A DNA stretch of 64,000 bases from CAVVEQ01 sp963802095 (lineage in GTDB: Bacteria > Chloroflexota > Anaerolineae > Anaerolineales > Anaerolineaceae), in assembly GCA_963802095.1 (NCBI GenBank), contig CAWDHI010000001.1, positions 124,001-188,000 on the forward strand. Reading direction: 5' to 3'. Positions 60,856-64,000 of the stretch are shown here, piece after piece (the stretch's first letter is position 1; each line of letters starts with the position of its first letter). Both the position numbers and the translations under genes were made by a program. Below the pieces are notes generated by a model. The model was given only the letters and a program-made list of their open reading frames with translations, searched no databases and was not told where the DNA came from.

Positions 60856-63800
60856 ATGTTCAAACCAGTTACCCCAAAACTAAATGTTACCTCGCTTGAG
60901 GAGGCTATCCTGTATTTCTGGAAGGAAAAGGACGTCTTCCACCGCACAATGAAGGAAAGGGAGGGAGAACCGGAATACGTTTTTTATGAAGGTCCTCCCA
61001 CGGCGAATGGGAAGCCGGGTTCTCATCACGTGCTCGCGAGAGCTTTCAAAGATCTTTTCCCGCGTTACAAGACCATGCGCGGATATCATGTCCTGCGCCG
61101 TGGGGGCTGGGATACCCACGGGCTGCCGGTGGAGATTGAGGTGGAGAAACGCCTGGGGTTCGAGAAAAAAGGGCAGATCGAGGAATATGGGATCGCCAAA
61201 TTCAACGAGCTCTGCCGCCAGTCAGCGTTCTCCAATATTCAGGATTGGGAAAAACTCACGGACCGGATCGCTTTCTGGGTGGATCTCAAGGATGCCTATG
61301 TAACCTACACGAATGAATATATAGAATCAGTCTGGAATATCCTGAAAAATTTCTGGGATCAAGATTTGCTATACCAGGGGTTCAAAGTGGTCCCCTATTG
61401 CCCACGCTGTGGAACACCTTTATCTGACCATGAAGTCGCTCTTGGATATAAGGAAACAGATGATCCTTCTGTTTTCGTGCGCATGCCTCTGGTGGATGAA
61501 CCCGGTACCTCGTTGTTGGTTTGGACCACGACCCCCTGGACGCTACCAGCAAATATTGCTGTTGCAGCCGGTGAGAATATCAATTATGTAATGGTCGAGG
61601 CTCCCCTGCCAGAGGGTGGTTTTGAGAGGTTGGTTCTCGCCGAAGCTCTTGTTCAAAAGGTTTTCAAAGATACTCCTGTACGGGTGATTCAACAATTCAA
61701 GGGTGCGCAATTGAAGGGCAAGCGTTACAACCCGTTATTTACATTTGTACCGTTGGAGAAGAAAGCACATTTTGTTGTCCTTGCCGACTTCGTTTCGGTG
61801 GAGGACGGCAGCGGATTGGTCCACATGGCGCCAGCATATGGTGAAGACGACATGAAAATGGCGGGAGAATTTGATTTACCTATCCTTGAAACCGTCGCCT
61901 CGGATGGCACATTCATCTCAGAAGTAAAACCCTGGGCGGGAAAATTTGTCAAAGATGCAGACCCCCTGATCATCCAGGACCTCCATGACCGCGGTTTGTT
62001 ACTCAAATCAGAGCTCTACAAGCATACATATCCCTTCTGCTGGCGTTGTGACAGTCCATTGTTATATTATGCGCGTAAGACCTGGTACATCCGCACCAGC
62101 CGATTCAAGGACCGATTAGTCGCCTTGAACGAGAAGATCAACTGGTATCCCAGCCATATCAAGAACGGACGTTTTGGGAACTGGCTGGAAAATAATATCG
62201 ATTGGGCGCTAGGGCGCGAAAGATACTGGGGCACCCCTCTGCCAGTTTGGGAGTGCACCTCCTGTAACCATCAAACCTGTATCGGTTCGGTGAAGGAGCT
62301 TGAAGAGAATTCGGGGCGTAACCTGGATGAACTGGACTTACACCGGCCATTTGTGGATGATGTTCATTTTCGTTGCCAAAAATGCGGTGGGACGATGAAT
62401 CGCGTTCCTGAATTGATTGATGTTTGGTTCGATTCCGGATCAATGCCCGTAGCCCAGTGGCATTACCCCTTTGAAAACCAAAAGGATTTCGAAACCCTTT
62501 TCCCCGCAGATTATATCTGTGAAGCAGTCGATCAAACCCGTGGGTGGTTTTATTCCCTCCATGCTATCAGCTCCCTGCTCTTTAATGAGGTCAGTTTTAA
62601 AAACGTCATCTGCCTGGGATTGATCCTGGATGAGAACGGGCAAAAAATGTCAAAGCATAAAGGAAATGTCGTCGATCCCTGGCCTGTTATCAACCAGAAC
62701 GGGGCTGATGCAATGCGCTGGTACCTCTATACAGCCTCCCCTCCGGGGCAGGAGCGACGCTTTTCCAGCAACCTGGTGGGTGAGGTGGTTCGCAATTTTA
62801 CGCTCACATTATGGAACACATATTCCTTTTTCGTCACCTACGCAAACCTGGATGGCTGGCAACCTGATCCCCGGGAAGAACCCATTTACAGTGACCTGGA
62901 TAAATGGCTGCTCTCGGAACTGCATGCATTGATCCGGGATGTCACCGAAGCGTACGAAGGGTATGACGTTCTGGCTGCCACCCGACCGATCGAAACTTTC
63001 GTCGACAAGCTTTCAAATTGGTATTTGCGGCGTTCACGCAGGCGCTTCTGGAAAAGCGGTTCGGATGCGGATAAGAAGGCTGCGTACGCCACGCTTTACG
63101 AAGTGCTGGTGACGATCGCAAAACTCCTTGCCCCGGCCATGCCGTTCCTTTCGGAGGAAATGTATCAAAACCTTGTCCGCAGTACGGATACCGACGCACC
63201 GGAATCCATACACCTTTCCAGATGGCCAGAATTTGAAGTTCACCTGATCGATCAAAAATTAAATCGTGAAATGGCTACCGTGATGCATCTGGCCTCCCTG
63301 GGACACGCCGCCCGGAATAAGGCCAACCGCAAGGTTCGCCAACCATTGGCGGAAGCTGCCTTTAGTGTTGGCAGTCAAGAGGAGCTTGCTGCAGTGGAGA
63401 ACTTCTGCGAATTGCTGGAGGATGAACTCAATGTCAAGAATGTCCGTGCTCTCAGCAGTGCGACCGAGGCGGTATCGTATTCTCTCAATCCGTATCCCAA
63501 GCAATTGGGTCAGAAGTATGGGGCGCGCTTTCCCGCCATACGCCAGGAAATACTTTCAATGGATCCTGTGGAAACAGGCAAGACTCTACTTTGCGGGCTG
63601 CCGGTTAAAGTTGTGATCGATGGAGACGAATTAGATATCCTTCCTGAAGAAGTTGAGGTGAGGGTGACAGCGCGGGAGGGTTTGGCTGTGGCTGCAGAAG
63701 GCGCATACCTTGCCGCCCTCGTCACCGACCTCACCCCTGAACTGATCCGGGAAGGACTGGCGCGCGAGTTTGTTCGCCGTGTTCAGGACCTGCGAAAATC

Positions 63801-64000
63801 GGCGGAGTACGATATCGCCGATCGGATCGATGTTTTCTACAAGGCCTCCAATCTATTGAAGGAAGCCATAGAGGCAAACAGGGATTTCATCATGGGTGAG
63901 ATTCTGGCGAGGGAACTGTCTTTCGCCGATGCGCCTGTTGGGTCTCCCAAGGTGGAAGATGCGTTCGATGGCGAAAATTTGCTGGTTGGGATAAAACGTT
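60856..64000 (+). CDS. ileS: Isoleucyl-tRNA synthetase, C-terminus beyond the window
   Basis: The frame is open from ATG 60856 (GGAGG five bases upstream) to the window edge, 1048 codons seen. The HIGH region is PTANGKPGSHHVLA and the KMSKS motif is GQKMSKHKGN near residue 597. The editing domain lies between them. RGGWDTHGLPVEIEVEKRLGF and YDVLAATRPIETFVDKLSNWYLRRSR are IleRS blocks. The variant GSHH and the WDTHGLPVE/EVEK style point to the type 2 (eukaryote-like) IleRS, often less sensitive to mupirocin. The anticodon domain is partly present. Confidence 0.95.
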   Translation, partial: MFKPVTPKLNVTSLEEAILYFWKEKDVFHRTMKEREGEPEYVFYEGPPTANGKPGSHHVLARAFKDLFPRYKTMRGYHVLRRGGWDTHGLPVEIEVEKRLGFEKKGQIEEYGIAKFNELCRQSAFSNIQDWEKLTDRIAFWVDLKDAYVTYTNEYIESVWNILKNFWDQDLLYQGFKVVPYCPRCGTPLSDHEVALGYKETDDPSVFVRMPLVDEPGTSLLVWTTTPWTLPANIAVAAGENINYVMVEAPLPEGGFERLVLAEALVQKVFKDTPVRVIQQFKGAQLKGKRYNPLFTFVPLEKKAHFVVLADFVSVEDGSGLVHMAPAYGEDDMKMAGEFDLPILETVASDGTFISEVKPWAGKFVKDADPLIIQDLHDRGLLLKSELYKHTYPFCWRCDSPLLYYARKTWYIRTSRFKDRLVALNEKINWYPSHIKNGRFGNWLENNIDWALGRERYWGTPLPVWECTSCNHQTCIGSVKELEENSGRNLDELDLHRPFVDDVHFRCQKCGGTMNRVPELIDVWFDSGSMPVAQWHYPFENQKDFETLFPADYICEAVDQTRGWFYSLHAISSLLFNEVSFKNVICLGLILDENGQKMSKHKGNVVDPWPVINQNGADAMRWYLYTASPPGQERRFSSNLVGEVVRNFTLTLWNTYSFFVTYANLDGWQPDPREEPIYSDLDKWLLSELHALIRDVTEAYEGYDVLAATRPIETFVDKLSNWYLRRSRRRFWKSGSDADKKAAYATLYEVLVTIAKLLAPAMPFLSEEMYQNLVRSTDTDAPESIHLSRWPEFEVHLIDQKLNREMATVMHLASLGHAARNKANRKVRQPLAEAAFSVGSQEELAAVENFCELLEDELNVKNVRALSSATEAVSYSLNPYPKQLGQKYGARFPAIRQEILSMDPVETGKTLLCGLPVKVVIDGDELDILPEEVEVRVTAREGLAVAAEGAYLAALVTDLTPELIREGLAREFVRRVQDLRKSAEYDIADRIDVFYKASNLLKEAIEANRDFIMGEILARELSFADAPVGSPKVEDAFDGENLLVGIKR

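Overview
The window reads as a chromosomal segment of a Gram-positive-like or monoderm bacterium. It most resembles the Chloroflexota (class Anaerolineae). This is inferred from gene content, not from a database search. The supporting signs are lipoproteins with Thr/Pro-rich linkers and an NBR1-Ig-like domain, the DUF1475/DUF1295 pair, a Rab-like GTPase beside a roadblock-like protein, a T-box in front of ileS, an Arg-rich 56-residue L34 and the absence of outer-membrane genes. No tRNA, rRNA or CRISPR array was seen.

Layout. (1) 1-5263, plus strand: a molybdenum hydroxylase of the xanthine dehydrogenase/CO dehydrogenase family (FAD subunit cut by the window edge, 2Fe-2S subunit, Mo subunit), then a cyclase-family metal hydrolase and an unrecognised GNAT-like protein. 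(2) 5291-6710: an intact IS150-type IS3-family element with 25-bp ends and a GTTT target duplication, sitting exactly in the loop of a bidirectional terminator. (3) 6727-16372, accessory genes: an AllH-type DUF2877 protein, an NBR1-Ig lipoprotein, a GH127 glycosidase, a heterodimeric ABC exporter with one degenerate ATP site, a possible small peptide gene between short repeats, an Fpg/Nei-type glycosylase and a frameshifted acetyltransferase. (4) 16672-34291, minus strand: a complete division and cell wall (dcw) operon in the order mraZ-rsmH-ftsL-ftsI-murF-mraY-murD-ftsW-murG-cvpA-like-murC-small orf-murB-ddl-ftsQ-ftsA-ftsZ. A sigma70-type promoter and four 10-bp-spaced GTGG repeats lie upstream of mraZ. 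murE is absent and murF carries a frameshift. (5) 34447-38781, minus strand: a DUF4177-like protein, DUF1475, DUF1295, DegV, DUF4345-like, and a yifB/comM gene broken by two amber codons. (6) 39068-52290: a giant double 5'-nucleotidase behind a structured promoter/leader, an SRPBCC-PDZ-DinB fusion, a radical SAM protein, a GPH-type sugar symporter, an RlmI-like methyltransferase, YdcF, a cold-shock protein with a folded leader, and a TPR/lipoprotein/mtaB/GH13 operon. (7) 54035-59103: rpmH-rnpA-yidD-propeller lipoprotein-yidC-jag, then a pyrimidine-nucleoside phosphorylase. (8) 59162-64000: a roadblock-like protein plus Rab-like GTPase pair, then a T-box and ileS running off the end.

The core of the window is envelope biology: peptidoglycan precursor synthesis and septation in one long, tightly coupled transcript, and membrane-protein insertion in the rpmH-yidC-jag operon. 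Around it lie carbohydrate enzymes (GH127, GH13, GPH symporter) and purine or N-heterocycle-like catabolism. Three genes carry lesions (a +1 shift in the acetyltransferase, a +1 shift in murF, two GAG-to-TAG changes in yifB). Because murF is normally essential, some of these may be sequence errors. The observations I rate highest are the terminator-targeted insertion, the roadblock/GTPase pair, the mutually exclusive hairpins before the double nucleotidase, and the MraZ operator.
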